Positions 38,589 through 47,788 of a stretch of 64,000 nt of DNA are shown here, one piece after another; position 1 is the first letter of the stretch, and every line of letters starts with the position of its first letter. Made by a program: the position numbers and the translations under genes. Under the pieces are notes generated by a model that saw only the letters and a list, made by a program, of their open reading frames with translations, had not been told where the DNA came from and made no database searches. Origin of the DNA: Streptomyces sp. NBC_01463 (GTDB lineage: Bacteria; Actinomycetota; Actinomycetes; Streptomycetales; Streptomycetaceae); the NCBI GenBank assembly GCA_036227345.1, contig CP109468.1, forward strand, positions 6,572,001 through 6,636,000, written 5' to 3'.

Positions 38589-40586
38589 GTGCCTTCCCAG
38601 GAACCACCGCGCCGTCGGGTACCCGGCCCGGCACGCCCGCGCAACGCGGGGGCCCGCTCCGGCCGCCCCCGGTCCGCCGCCCGCCCCGAGCCACGGCGAC
38701 GGCCCGCCGCCGCACCGCGCGGCCGGACCCCGCGCGGCCGCTCGGGCCGTCCGCTGCGCCTCGGCAGCCCCCGGCCCCGGCTGCGGCTGGTCAGCCTCGC
38801 GCTGACGCTCGTCATGATCGCGTTCGTCGTGCGGCTCCTCCAGGTCCAGGCCGTCGACGCCAACGCGTACGCGGCCAAGGCCGAACAGAACCGCTACCTC
38901 AGCTACACCGTCGCCGCCGAGCGAGGCCAGATCACCGACCGCGGCGGCATCGCGCTGGCCACCAGCGTCGACGCGTACGACATCACCGCCGACCCCAAGA
39001 TGTTCACCCCGGCCGACAGCAAGGCGCCCGACGCCCCCCAGCAGGCCGCCGCGCTGCTCTCGCCCATCCTGGGGGTCGACGCGGCCGAGCTGACGAAGAA
39101 GCTGTCGAAGCCCAAGAGCCGATACACGGTCCTGGCCCGCCGCCAGACCCCGCAGGTCTGGAAGCAGATCAAGGACCTCAAGTCCGTCTTCGCCGAGAAG
39201 GCCGAGAAGGACGAGGCGGCCGGCGGCACCGGCGCCAATGTGCTGGCCGGTGTCTTCCAGGAGTCCACCACCAAGCGGGTCTACCCCAACGGCGGGCTCG
39301 CCGCCGGGATACTGGGGTACGTCAACGCCGAGGGCAAGGGCGCGGGCGGCCTCGAATCGCAGCTGGACAAGGAGCTCGCGGGCGAGGACGGCACCATCAA
39401 GTACGCCCAGTCCGGCGGCCGCCGGGTGCCCACCGCGGGCACCAAGGAGGTTCCGGCCGTCGCCGGCTCCGACATCGAGCTGACCATCGACCGCGACATC
39501 CAGTGGGCGGCCCAGAAGGCCATCTCCGACCAGGTGAAGGAGTCCAAGGCCGACCGCGGCTACGTCATCGTGCAGAACACCCGCACCGGCGAGGTCCTCG
39601 CCATGGCGAACGCCCCGGGCTTCGACCCCAACGACCTCTCGCAGGCCGACGCCGCCTCGCTCGGCAACGCGGCCCTCCAGGACGTCTACGAGCCCGGCTC
39701 CACCAGCAAGGTCATGTCCATGGCCGCCGTGCTGGAGGAGGGCGCCGCCACCCCCGGGACCCATGTCACCGTGCCCAACCGGCTGCACCGCGGCGACCGG
39801 CTCTTCAAGGACGACGTCGACCACGCCACCTGGTACCTCACGCTCAACGGCGTACTCGCCAAGTCCAGCAACATCGGCACCATCATGGCCACCGGCCAGC
39901 TGGGGAAGACCCAGGCCGCGGCCAACAAGGTGCTCTACTCCTACCTGCGCAAGTTCGGCATCGGCTCACCGACCGGACTCGGCTACCCGGGTGAGACCCC
40001 CGGCATCCTCGCCAAGCCGCAGGACTGGTCGACCTCGCAGCAGTACACGATCCCCTTCGGGCAGGGCCTCTCGCTCAACGCGATGCAGGCCGCCTCGATC
40101 TACTCGACGATCGCCAACGGCGGAGTCCGGATCGAACCGACGCTCATCCGCGGCACCAAGGGCGCCGACGGACGCTTCACCCCCACCGAAGCCCCCGGCC
40201 AGACCCGGGTGGTCAGCGAGAAGACCGCAAAGACGCTCGCCACCATGCTGGAGTCGGTGGTCGACGACCAGGAGGGCACCGGAACGAAGGCCAAGATCCC
40301 CGGCTACCGGGTCGCGGGCAAGACGGGTACGGCCAACCGAGTCGATCCGGTACGCGGCGGCTACCACGGCTACACCGCCTCCTTCGCCGGTTTCGCCCCC
40401 GCCGACAACCCCCAGATCACCGTCTACTGCGCCATCCAGAACCCCACCAGGGGCAGCCACTTCGGCGGCCAGACCTGCGGTCCCATCTACAAGCAGGTCA
40501 TGGAGTTCGCGCTGAAGACGCTGCAGACCGCACCCTCCGGCAGTAAGCCGGCCCGGCTGCCGGTGTCCTTCAAACCCGGCGAGTGA
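38589..40586 (+). CDS. ftsI: Penicillin-binding protein FtsI (PBP3, transpeptidase)
   Basis: This 665-residue septal transpeptidase has a strongly basic, Pro/Arg-rich cytoplasmic N-terminus (1-65), one helix (about 66-85), a PBP dimerisation domain starting YTVAAERGQITDRGGIALA, and a transpeptidase domain. Active-site motifs are SxxK in EPGSTSKVM, SxN in LAKSSNIGT and KTG in VAGKTGTANR. It crosslinks peptidoglycan at septa and works with FtsW. The murE frame overlaps or follows its stop within 20 bases. GTG start. Confidence 0.96.
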   Translation: MPSQEPPRRRVPGPARPRNAGARSGRPRSAARPEPRRRPAAAPRGRTPRGRSGRPLRLGSPRPRLRLVSLALTLVMIAFVVRLLQVQAVDANAYAAKAEQNRYLSYTVAAERGQITDRGGIALATSVDAYDITADPKMFTPADSKAPDAPQQAAALLSPILGVDAAELTKKLSKPKSRYTVLARRQTPQVWKQIKDLKSVFAEKAEKDEAAGGTGANVLAGVFQESTTKRVYPNGGLAAGILGYVNAEGKGAGGLESQLDKELAGEDGTIKYAQSGGRRVPTAGTKEVPAVAGSDIELTIDRDIQWAAQKAISDQVKESKADRGYVIVQNTRTGEVLAMANAPGFDPNDLSQADAASLGNAALQDVYEPGSTSKVMSMAAVLEEGAATPGTHVTVPNRLHRGDRLFKDDVDHATWYLTLNGVLAKSSNIGTIMATGQLGKTQAAANKVLYSYLRKFGIGSPTGLGYPGETPGILAKPQDWSTSQQYTIPFGQGLSLNAMQAASIYSTIANGGVRIEPTLIRGTKGADGRFTPTEAPGQTRVVSEKTAKTLATMLESVVDDQEGTGTKAKIPGYRVAGKTGTANRVDPVRGGYHGYTASFAGFAPADNPQITVYCAIQNPTRGSHFGGQTCGPIYKQVMEFALKTLQTAPSGSKPARLPVSFKPGE

Positions 40587-40603
40587 ACGCGCGGAGACCA
40601 CCA

Positions 40604-42322
40604 GTGACAACCATCACCCCCGACCCCGGGAACCGGAACGGGAACGACCGCACCGCCGCCCCCTCACTTCGCGAGAGGCCGGGTGGGCCCGGTACGCTCA
40701 CCGCCGTGCCCCACGCTGAACAGTCCCGAACCACCCAGAAGGACGCCCCTGTGAACTACCCGGGAGCGCCCCGCCCGGATCGGCTGCGGCCGACCTCCCT
40801 GGTCACGCTGGCAGCCCGGCTGGGAGTCCAGCCGCCCGGCACCGGCGAAGTCACCGGCATCACCCACGACTCCCGGGCCGTACGCCCCGGAGACGTGTAC
40901 GCGGCCCTGCCCGGCGCCCGCCTGCACGGCGCCGACTTCACCGCCCAGGCGGCCGGCCTCGGCGCCGCCGCCATCCTCACCGACCCGGCGGGCGCCGAAC
41001 GCGCCGCGGCCACCGGACTCCCGGTCCTGGTCACCGAGGACCCGCGGGGCCGGATGGGCGAACTCGCCACCGAGATCTACGGCCACCCCGGCACCGACCT
41101 GCTCCAGATCGGCATCACCGGAACCTCCGGCAAGACCACCACCGCCTACCTCATCGAGGGCGGCTTCCGCGGCGCCGGACGCAGCACCGGGCTGATCGGC
41201 ACCGTGGAGATGCGGATCGGCGACGAGCGCATCAAGTCCGAGCGGACCACCCCCGAAGCCACCGATCTGCAGGCCCTGTTCGCCGTCATGCGCGAACGCG
41301 GCGTCGACGCGGTGACCATGGAGGTGTCCAGCCACGCCCTGGTGCTCGGCCGGGTCGACGGCTGCGTCTTCGACGTGGCCGTCTTCAACAACCTCAGCCC
41401 GGAGCACATGGAGTTCCACTCCGGCATGGAGGACTACTTCCAGGCCAAGGCGTCGCTGTTCACCCCGCAGCGCAGCAGGCAGGGCGTCGTCAACTTCGAC
41501 GACGAGTACGGCCGCAGGCTGATCACCGAGGCATCCGTCCCGGTCACCACCTTCTCCGCCGAGGGCCACCCGGACGCCGACTGGCGCGCCGAGGACGTCG
41601 AGGTGGGCCAGCTCGGCTCCACCTTCACCGTCGTCGGCCCCAAGGACGAACGGGCCACCGCCAAGGCCCCGCTGCCCGGCCCGTTCAACGTCGCCAACAC
41701 CCTCGCGGCGATCGTCACCCTCGCCGTCGCGGGCATCGACCCGCAGACCGCCGCGGACGGCGTCGCCGCCGTGCCCGGGGTGCCCGGCCGACTGGAGCGG
41801 GTCGACGCCGGACAGCCGTACCTCGCGCTCGTCGACTACGCGCACAAGACCGACGCCGTCGAATCGGTGCTGCGCTCCCTGCAGAAGGTCACCGAGGGCA
41901 AGCTCCACATCGTCCTCGGCTGCGGCGGGGACCGCGACACCACCAAACGCGGCCCGATGGGCGCCGCCGCGGCGCGCCTCTCCGACACCGCCGTACTGAC
42001 CTCCGACAACCCCCGCTCCGAGGACCCCCTCGGCATCCTCGCCGCCATGCTCGCGGGCGCCGCCGAAGTGCCCGTGCACGAACGCGGTGACGTCCTGGTG
42101 GACGCCGACCGGGCCGCCGCCATCGCCGCCGCGGTCGGCCGCGCCGGACCCGGCGACACCGTACTGATCGCCGGCAAGGGCCACGAGCAGGGCCAGGACA
42201 TCCACGGAGTGGTACGCCCCTTCGACGACCGGGTGGTCCTGCGCGAGGCCATCGAGCGGTCCCTGGGACACGAGAGCGCCACCCACCGTGCCCCCACCCA
42301 CGAGAACAACAGTCAGGGATGA
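40604..42322 (+). CDS. murE: UDP-MurNAc-tripeptide synthetase MurE
   Basis: This ligase adds the third residue (LL-diaminopimelate in Streptomyces) to UDP-MurNAc-Ala-Glu. The ATP loop is GITGTSGKTTTAYLIEGGF, the central motif MEVSSHALVLGRV, and the C-terminal specificity region TSDNPRSEDP matches diaminopimelate-type enzymes. The start is uncertain: GTG 40604 (572 residues) follows GGAG at seven bases; GTG 40706 is leaderless behind TACGCT (40693-40698); GTG 40751 follows aagga and lies at the start of the conserved part. The sequence between 40604 and 40751 is low-complexity. Confidence 0.95.
   Translation: MTTITPDPGNRNGNDRTAAPSLRERPGGPGTLTAVPHAEQSRTTQKDAPVNYPGAPRPDRLRPTSLVTLAARLGVQPPGTGEVTGITHDSRAVRPGDVYAALPGARLHGADFTAQAAGLGAAAILTDPAGAERAAATGLPVLVTEDPRGRMGELATEIYGHPGTDLLQIGITGTSGKTTTAYLIEGGFRGAGRSTGLIGTVEMRIGDERIKSERTTPEATDLQALFAVMRERGVDAVTMEVSSHALVLGRVDGCVFDVAVFNNLSPEHMEFHSGMEDYFQAKASLFTPQRSRQGVVNFDDEYGRRLITEASVPVTTFSAEGHPDADWRAEDVEVGQLGSTFTVVGPKDERATAKAPLPGPFNVANTLAAIVTLAVAGIDPQTAADGVAAVPGVPGRLERVDAGQPYLALVDYAHKTDAVESVLRSLQKVTEGKLHIVLGCGGDRDTTKRGPMGAAAARLSDTAVLTSDNPRSEDPLGILAAMLAGAAEVPVHERGDVLVDADRAAAIAAAVGRAGPGDTVLIAGKGHEQGQDIHGVVRPFDDRVVLREAIERSLGHESATHRAPTHENNSQG
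40693..40698 (+). promoter_or_regulatory. Possible internal promoter of murE (-10 box)
   Basis: TACGCT, seven bases before in-frame GTG 40706, the same leaderless spacing seen at pkaF and the trp leader. It would give an rsmH-independent transcript for murE onward. Confidence 0.4.
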
Positions 42323-42326
42323 CCAA

Positions 42327-43733
42327 GTGATCGCCCTTTCCCTCGCCGAGATCGCCGAAATCGTCGGCGGGCAGTCGTACGACATACCGGATCCGGCCGT
42401 CATCGTCAGCGGGCCAGTCGTCATCGACTCCCGGGAGGTGAAGCCAGGCAGCCTCTTCGTCGCCTTCGCCGGTGAACGCGTCGACGGCCACGACTACGCG
42501 CAGCGCGCCGTCGAGGCCGGTGCGGCCGTCGTCCTGGCCTCCCGCCCCGTCGGTGTACCCGCGATCGTCGTGGACGACGTGGTGGCGGCGCTCGGCGCCC
42601 TCTCCCGGTCCGTCGTCGGCCGCCTCGGCACCACCGTCGTCGCGCTCACCGGATCCGCCGGCAAGACCTCCACCAAGGACCTCATCGCCCAGCTCCTGGA
42701 GCGCAAGGGGCCGACCGTCTACCCGGCGGGCAACCTCAACAACGAGATCGGTCTGCCGCTCACCGCGCTGCGTGCCACCGCGGAGACCCAGCACCTCGTC
42801 CTCGAAATGGGCGCCCGGTACATCGGCGACATCTGTTACCTCACCGGACTCGTCCCGCCCCGGATCGGGCTCGTCCTCAACGTCGGCAGCGCCCACATCG
42901 GCGAGTTCGGCGGCCGCGAGCAGATCGCCCAGGCCAAGGGCGAGATGGTCGAGTCCCTCCCCGAGGACGGCCTCGCCGTCCTCAACGCCGACGACCCCCT
43001 CGTCCGCGCGATGACCTCCCGGACCAAGGCCCGGGTGCTGTTCTTCGGTGAAGCCGCGGATGCGGACGTACGGGGTGAGAACGTCCGGCTCACCGAGGAC
43101 GGCCGCCCCGCGTTCAGGCTCCACACACCCACCGGGTGCAGCGATGTGACCATGCGCCTGTACGGTGAGCACCACGTGTCGAACGCGCTCGCCGCGGCCG
43201 CCGTCGCCCATGAGTTGGGCCTGTCCGCAGACGAGATCGCCGTGGCGCTCTCCGAGGCGGGCACCCTCTCCCGCTGGCGCATGGAGGTCACCGAGCGTCC
43301 GGACGGCGTGACGTTCGTCAATGACGCCTACAACGCCAACCCCGAATCCATGAAGGCCGCGCTCCGCGCGCTGGCCGCCATGGGGAAGGGGCGTCGTACG
43401 TGGGCGGTGCTCGGCCAGATGGCCGAGCTCGGCGACGCCTCGCTCACCGAGCACGACGCGGTCGGACGGCTCGCCGTCCGGCTCAACGTCAGCAAGCTCG
43501 TCGCGGTCGGGGGCAGAGAAGCCTCCTGGCTGCAACTGGGCGCATACAACGAGGGTTCGTGGGGTGAGGAGTCGGTGCATGTGTCCGACGCACAGGCTGC
43601 CGTCGACCTGTTGCGCAGTGAACTGCGCCCGGGAGACGTCGTGCTGGTGAAGGCGTCCCGGTCGGTCGGCCTGGAGCAGGTCGTTACGGCACTGCTGGAG
43701 AACGCGACCGAGGGCGAGGTCGCCGGCCGATGA
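42327..43733 (+). CDS. murF: UDP-MurNAc-pentapeptide synthetase MurF
   Basis: This 468-residue ligase adds D-Ala-D-Ala to complete the UDP-MurNAc-pentapeptide. The ATP loop is VVALTGSAGKTSTKDLI, then LEMGARYIGDI, HHVSNALAAAAVAHELG and FVNDAYNANPESMKAAL. GTG 42327 lies four bases after the murE stop with AGGGATGA before it. Its stop overlaps the mraY start (ATGA). Confidence 0.96.
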   Translation: MIALSLAEIAEIVGGQSYDIPDPAVIVSGPVVIDSREVKPGSLFVAFAGERVDGHDYAQRAVEAGAAVVLASRPVGVPAIVVDDVVAALGALSRSVVGRLGTTVVALTGSAGKTSTKDLIAQLLERKGPTVYPAGNLNNEIGLPLTALRATAETQHLVLEMGARYIGDICYLTGLVPPRIGLVLNVGSAHIGEFGGREQIAQAKGEMVESLPEDGLAVLNADDPLVRAMTSRTKARVLFFGEAADADVRGENVRLTEDGRPAFRLHTPTGCSDVTMRLYGEHHVSNALAAAAVAHELGLSADEIAVALSEAGTLSRWRMEVTERPDGVTFVNDAYNANPESMKAALRALAAMGKGRRTWAVLGQMAELGDASLTEHDAVGRLAVRLNVSKLVAVGGREASWLQLGAYNEGSWGEESVHVSDAQAAVDLLRSELRPGDVVLVKASRSVGLEQVVTALLENATEGEVAGR

Positions 43734-44800
43734 GGCAGATCCTCTTCGCGGGGGCCATCGGGCTCTTCCTGACCCTGGTCGGTACCCCGCTGCTGATCAA
43801 GCTGCTGGCCCGCAAGGGATACGGGCAGTTCATCCGGGACGACGGCCCGCGCAGCCACGGATCGAAGAAGGGCACGCCCACGATGGGCGGCATCGCCTTC
43901 ATCCTGGCGACGATCATCGCGTACGTGCTGGCGAAGGTCATCACCGGCGAGGACATGCGCTTCTCCGGTGTGCTGGTCCTCTTCCTGATGGCCGGCATGG
44001 GACTCGTCGGCTTCCTCGACGACTACATCAAGATCGTCAAGCAGCGTTCGCTGGGCCTGCGCGCCAAGGCGAAGATGGCCGGCCAGCTGATCGTCGGCAT
44101 CGCCTTCGCGGTGCTCTCGCTCCAGTTCGCCGACGCCCGCGGCAACACCCCCGCCTCCACCAAGCTCTCGTTCGTCGAGGACTTCGGCTGGTCGATCGGC
44201 CCGGTGCTGTTCGTGCTCTGGGCGCTCTTCATGATTCTCGCCATGTCCAACGGCGTGAACCTGACGGACGGTCTGGACGGCCTCGCCACCGGTGCGTCCG
44301 TGATGGTCTTCGGCGCGTACACCTTCATCGGGCTCTGGCAGTTCCAGGAGTCCTGCGCCAACGCGGCCACCCTCACCAACCCGAGCGCCTGCTTCGAAGT
44401 GCGAGATCCGCTCGACCTCGCGGTCGTGGCCTCCGCGCTGATGGGCTCCTGCTTCGGCTTCCTGTGGTGGAACACGTCGCCCGCCAAGATCTTCATGGGC
44501 GACACCGGCTCGCTCGCCCTCGGCGGAGCGCTCGCCGGTCTGGCGATCTGCTCCCGCACCGAGTTCCTGATGGCGGTGCTCGGCGGCCTCTTCGTGATGA
44601 TCACGATGTCCGTCGTCATCCAGGTCGGCTCGTTCAAGATGACCGGCAAGCGCGTCTTCCGGATGGCGCCACTGCAGCACCACTTCGAACTCAAGGGGTG
44701 GTCCGAAGTCCTTGTCGTGGTCCGCTTCTGGATCATCCAGGGCATGTGCGTGATCGTCGGCCTCGGCCTCTTCTACGCAGGATGGGCAGCCAAGAAGTGA
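43730..44800 (+). CDS. mraY: Phospho-MurNAc-pentapeptide translocase
   Basis: This 356-residue protein with about ten membrane helices transfers phospho-MurNAc-pentapeptide to undecaprenyl phosphate, making lipid I. Signatures are KKGTPTMGG, GFLDDYIKI, the catalytic NLTDGLDGLATG, and FMGDTGSLALGG with PLQHHFELKGW near the C-terminus. It begins within the murF stop and ends within the murD start. Confidence 0.97.
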   Translation: MRQILFAGAIGLFLTLVGTPLLIKLLARKGYGQFIRDDGPRSHGSKKGTPTMGGIAFILATIIAYVLAKVITGEDMRFSGVLVLFLMAGMGLVGFLDDYIKIVKQRSLGLRAKAKMAGQLIVGIAFAVLSLQFADARGNTPASTKLSFVEDFGWSIGPVLFVLWALFMILAMSNGVNLTDGLDGLATGASVMVFGAYTFIGLWQFQESCANAATLTNPSACFEVRDPLDLAVVASALMGSCFGFLWWNTSPAKIFMGDTGSLALGGALAGLAICSRTEFLMAVLGGLFVMITMSVVIQVGSFKMTGKRVFRMAPLQHHFELKGWSEVLVVVRFWIIQGMCVIVGLGLFYAGWAAKK

Positions 44801-46224
44801 GCAACGTGGACTGGCAGGGCAAGCACGTCACGGTCGCCGGACTCGGGGTCTCCGGGATCCCGGCGGCCCGGGTGCTGCACGGCCTCGGCGCCGTCGTCAC
44901 CGTGGTCAACGACGGGGACGACGAGCGCTCGCGCACCCAGGCCGCGGAGCTGGAGGCGCAGGGCATCACCGTGCGCCTCGGCGACGGGGCCACCCTGCCG
45001 GAGTCCACCGAGCTCATCGTCACCACCCCGGGCTGGAAGCCCGACAAGCCGCTCTTCACCGCGGCCGCCGAGGCGGGCGTCCCCATCTGGGGCGACGTCG
45101 AACTCGCCTGGCGGCTGCGTGGGCGGGACGGCCGGGAACCGGCCCCCTGGCTCGCGGTCACCGGCACCAACGGCAAGACCACGACCGTACGGATGCTCGC
45201 CTCGATCCTGGAGGCGGCCGGGCTGCGCACCGCCGCGGTCGGCAACATCGGGGTCTCGCTGCTGGACGCGGTCCTCGGCGAGGAGACGTACGACGTCCTG
45301 GCCGTCGAGCTCTCCAGCTACCAGCTGCACTGGTCGCCCTCGCTGCGCGCCCACTCCGCAGCCGTCCTCAACCTGGCGCCGGACCACCTCGACTGGCACG
45401 GCTCCATGGCCGCGTACGTCGCGGACAAGGGCCGGATCTACGAGGGCAACACCGTCGCCTGCGTCTACAACGTGGCGGACCCCGCCACGGAGGAACTGGT
45501 GCGCGAGGCGGACGTCGAGGAGGGCTGCCGGGCGATCGGCTTCACCCTCGGCACCCCGGGGCCCTCCCAGCTCGGGGTCGTCGACGGCATCCTCGTCGAC
45601 CGCGCCTTCGTGACGAACCGGCAGAAGCAGGCCCAGGAGCTCGCCGAGGTCGCGGACGTGAACCCGCCCGCCCCGCACAACATCGCCAACGCGCTGGCGG
45701 CAGCGGCGCTGGCCCGCGCCTTCGGCGTGGAGCCCGCCGCCGTGCGCGACGGGCTGCGGGCCTTCCGCCCCGACCCGCACCGCATCGAGCACGTCGCGGA
45801 CGTCGCCGGGGTGGCGTACATCGACGACTCCAAGGCCACCAACACCCACGCCGCCGAAGCCTCCCTGGCGTCCTACGACTCCATCGTCTGGATCGCCGGC
45901 GGGCTGGCCAAGGGCGCGAGCTTCGACGAGCTGGTGACCGGGTGCGCGAAGCGGCTGCGGGGCGTCGTGCTGATGGGCGCCGACCGCGCCCTGATCCGCG
46001 AAGCCCTCGCGCGACACGCCCCCGAGGTCCCGGTGACCGACCTCGACCGGACCGACACTGGGGCGATGTCCGAGGCGGTCCGCGAGGCGGCACGGCTCGC
46101 CCGGCCGGGAGACACCGTACTGATGGCCCCGGCCTGTGCCTCGATGGACATGTTCGTCAATTACAACAAGCGGGGCGAGGCCTTCGCGGACGCCGTCCGC
46201 GCACAGGCCGCCGAGAACGACTGA
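44782..46224 (+). CDS. murD: UDP-MurNAc-Ala-D-Glu ligase MurD
   Basis: This ligase of about 480 residues adds D-glutamate to UDP-MurNAc-L-alanine. The N-terminal UDP-binding HVTVAGLGVSGIPAARVL, ATP loop LAVTGTNGKTTTVRMLAS, VELSSYQLHWSP, and C-terminal YIDDSKATNTHAAEASL are clear. ATG 44782 lies inside the mraY end; GTG 44797, which overlaps the mraY stop as GTGA, is an equally plausible start five residues in. A 115-base gap precedes ftsW. Confidence 0.95.
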   Translation: MGSQEVSNVDWQGKHVTVAGLGVSGIPAARVLHGLGAVVTVVNDGDDERSRTQAAELEAQGITVRLGDGATLPESTELIVTTPGWKPDKPLFTAAAEAGVPIWGDVELAWRLRGRDGREPAPWLAVTGTNGKTTTVRMLASILEAAGLRTAAVGNIGVSLLDAVLGEETYDVLAVELSSYQLHWSPSLRAHSAAVLNLAPDHLDWHGSMAAYVADKGRIYEGNTVACVYNVADPATEELVREADVEEGCRAIGFTLGTPGPSQLGVVDGILVDRAFVTNRQKQAQELAEVADVNPPAPHNIANALAAAALARAFGVEPAAVRDGLRAFRPDPHRIEHVADVAGVAYIDDSKATNTHAAEASLASYDSIVWIAGGLAKGASFDELVTGCAKRLRGVVLMGADRALIREALARHAPEVPVTDLDRTDTGAMSEAVREAARLARPGDTVLMAPACASMDMFVNYNKRGEAFADAVRAQAAEND

Positions 46225-46339
46225 CGGGCCCGGCCTCCACGCCGTACGGTCCCGGAACACCCGGGTACGCGCGACCGCGCCGGGGCCCGGGCCCTCGGCA
46301 CCGAAGCCCCGGGCACGAGCAGTGGAGGGGACAGGGACC

Positions 46340-47782
46340 ATGCCGGCCGAAGAGAGCTCTGCCGCACGCGGCAGGGACCGCTCACGGGCGACCTCGGCGA
46401 TCAGCCGGGCGCTCCGTCCACCCCTCCTGGCGGCCGCGGGCGCACCGCTCCCCGCCGGACTCGCCCTGCGCGTCCGGCCGGCCGCCGCCTCCAGGCGGCC
46501 CCCGGCGGCCCGCTCCAGGACCTCCGGCAGCCCCCGTTCCCCCCGGGGCGGAGGCGCGCGGCGGCTGTACGAGCAGGCACGCCGGGCCTGGGACCGCCCG
46601 CTGACGGCGTACTACCTGATCCTGGGCGCCGGGCTGCTGATCACCGTGCTCGGGCTCGTGATGGTCTACTCCGCCTCGATGATCAAGGCGCTGGAGCTCG
46701 ACAAGCCGGGCACGTACTTCTTCCGCAAGCAGTTCCTCGCCGCCGTCATCGGCGCCGGACTGATGGCCATGGCCGCCCGGATGCCCGTCAAGCTGCACCG
46801 GGCGCTGTCCTACCCGCTGCTGATGGGCGCCGTCTTCCTGATGGTGCTGGTCCAGGTGCCGGGGATAGGGATGTCGGTCAACGGCAACCGGAACTGGCTC
46901 TACCTCGGCGGCCCCTTCCAGCTCCAGCCCAGTGAGTTCGGCAAGCTGGCCCTCGTCCTGTGGGGGGCCGACCTGCTCGCCCGCAAACAGGACAAGCGGC
47001 TGCTGAACCAGTGGAAGCACATGCTGGTGCCGCTGGTCCCGGTCACGTTCATGCTGCTCGGGCTGATCATGCTCGGCGGTGACATGGGCACTGCGATCAT
47101 TCTCACTGCGATCCTTTTCGGACTGCTCTGGCTGGCCGGAGCGCCCACCCGGCTGTTCGCCGGCGTGCTCGCCGCCGCCGGCCTGATCGCCTTCCTGCTG
47201 ATCAAGACCAGTCCGAACCGGATGTCCCGGCTGGACTGCATGGGAGCCAGCGAACCGGGCCCGGGCGGCTCGTGCTGGCAGGCCGTGCACGGCATCTACG
47301 CGCTGGCGTCCGGCGGATGGTTCGGATCCGGGCTCGGTGCAAGCGTGGAGAAATGGGGCCAACTCCCCGAACCTCACACCGACTTCATCTTCGCCATCAC
47401 CGGGGAGGAACTGGGGTTGGCGGGGACGCTGTCGGTACTCGCCCTCTTCGCGGCTCTAGGCTATGCGGGTATCCGCGTGGCCGGACGCACGGAGGACCCC
47501 TTCGTGAGGTACGCAGCGGGAGGTGTGACCACCTGGATCACGGCCCAGGCCGTGATCAACATCGGTGCGGTGCTCGGCCTGCTGCCGATCGCCGGTGTCC
47601 CGCTTCCGCTGTTCTCCTACGGGGGTTCGGCCCTGCTGCCGACCATGTTCGCTGTCGGGCTGCTGATCGCGTTCGCGCGAGCGGATCCCGCCGCGAAGGC
47701 GGCCCTGGCCATGCGGAGGCCCGGGGTGAGATGGAAGACGATGAGACGGCGCGTCAAGAAGCGTCCGTCCGGAGAGCGGTGA
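46340..47782 (+). CDS. ftsW: Peptidoglycan glycosyltransferase FtsW
   Basis: This 480-residue SEDS-family polymerase has about ten helices and is the septal glycan synthase partner of FtsI. Family landmarks are LGLVMVYSASMIKAL, NGNRNWLYLGGPFQLQPSEFGKLALVLW, EKWGQLPEPHTDFIFAITGEELG and PLPLFSYGGSALLPTMFAVGLL. The first 90 residues are a basic Pro/Ala/Arg-rich cytoplasmic extension. ATG 46340 follows gaggggacaggg. murG starts six bases after its stop. Confidence 0.95.
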   Translation: MPAEESSAARGRDRSRATSAISRALRPPLLAAAGAPLPAGLALRVRPAAASRRPPAARSRTSGSPRSPRGGGARRLYEQARRAWDRPLTAYYLILGAGLLITVLGLVMVYSASMIKALELDKPGTYFFRKQFLAAVIGAGLMAMAARMPVKLHRALSYPLLMGAVFLMVLVQVPGIGMSVNGNRNWLYLGGPFQLQPSEFGKLALVLWGADLLARKQDKRLLNQWKHMLVPLVPVTFMLLGLIMLGGDMGTAIILTAILFGLLWLAGAPTRLFAGVLAAAGLIAFLLIKTSPNRMSRLDCMGASEPGPGGSCWQAVHGIYALASGGWFGSGLGASVEKWGQLPEPHTDFIFAITGEELGLAGTLSVLALFAALGYAGIRVAGRTEDPFVRYAAGGVTTWITAQAVINIGAVLGLLPIAGVPLPLFSYGGSALLPTMFAVGLLIAFARADPAAKAALAMRRPGVRWKTMRRRVKKRPSGER

Positions 47783-47788
47783 ATTTCG

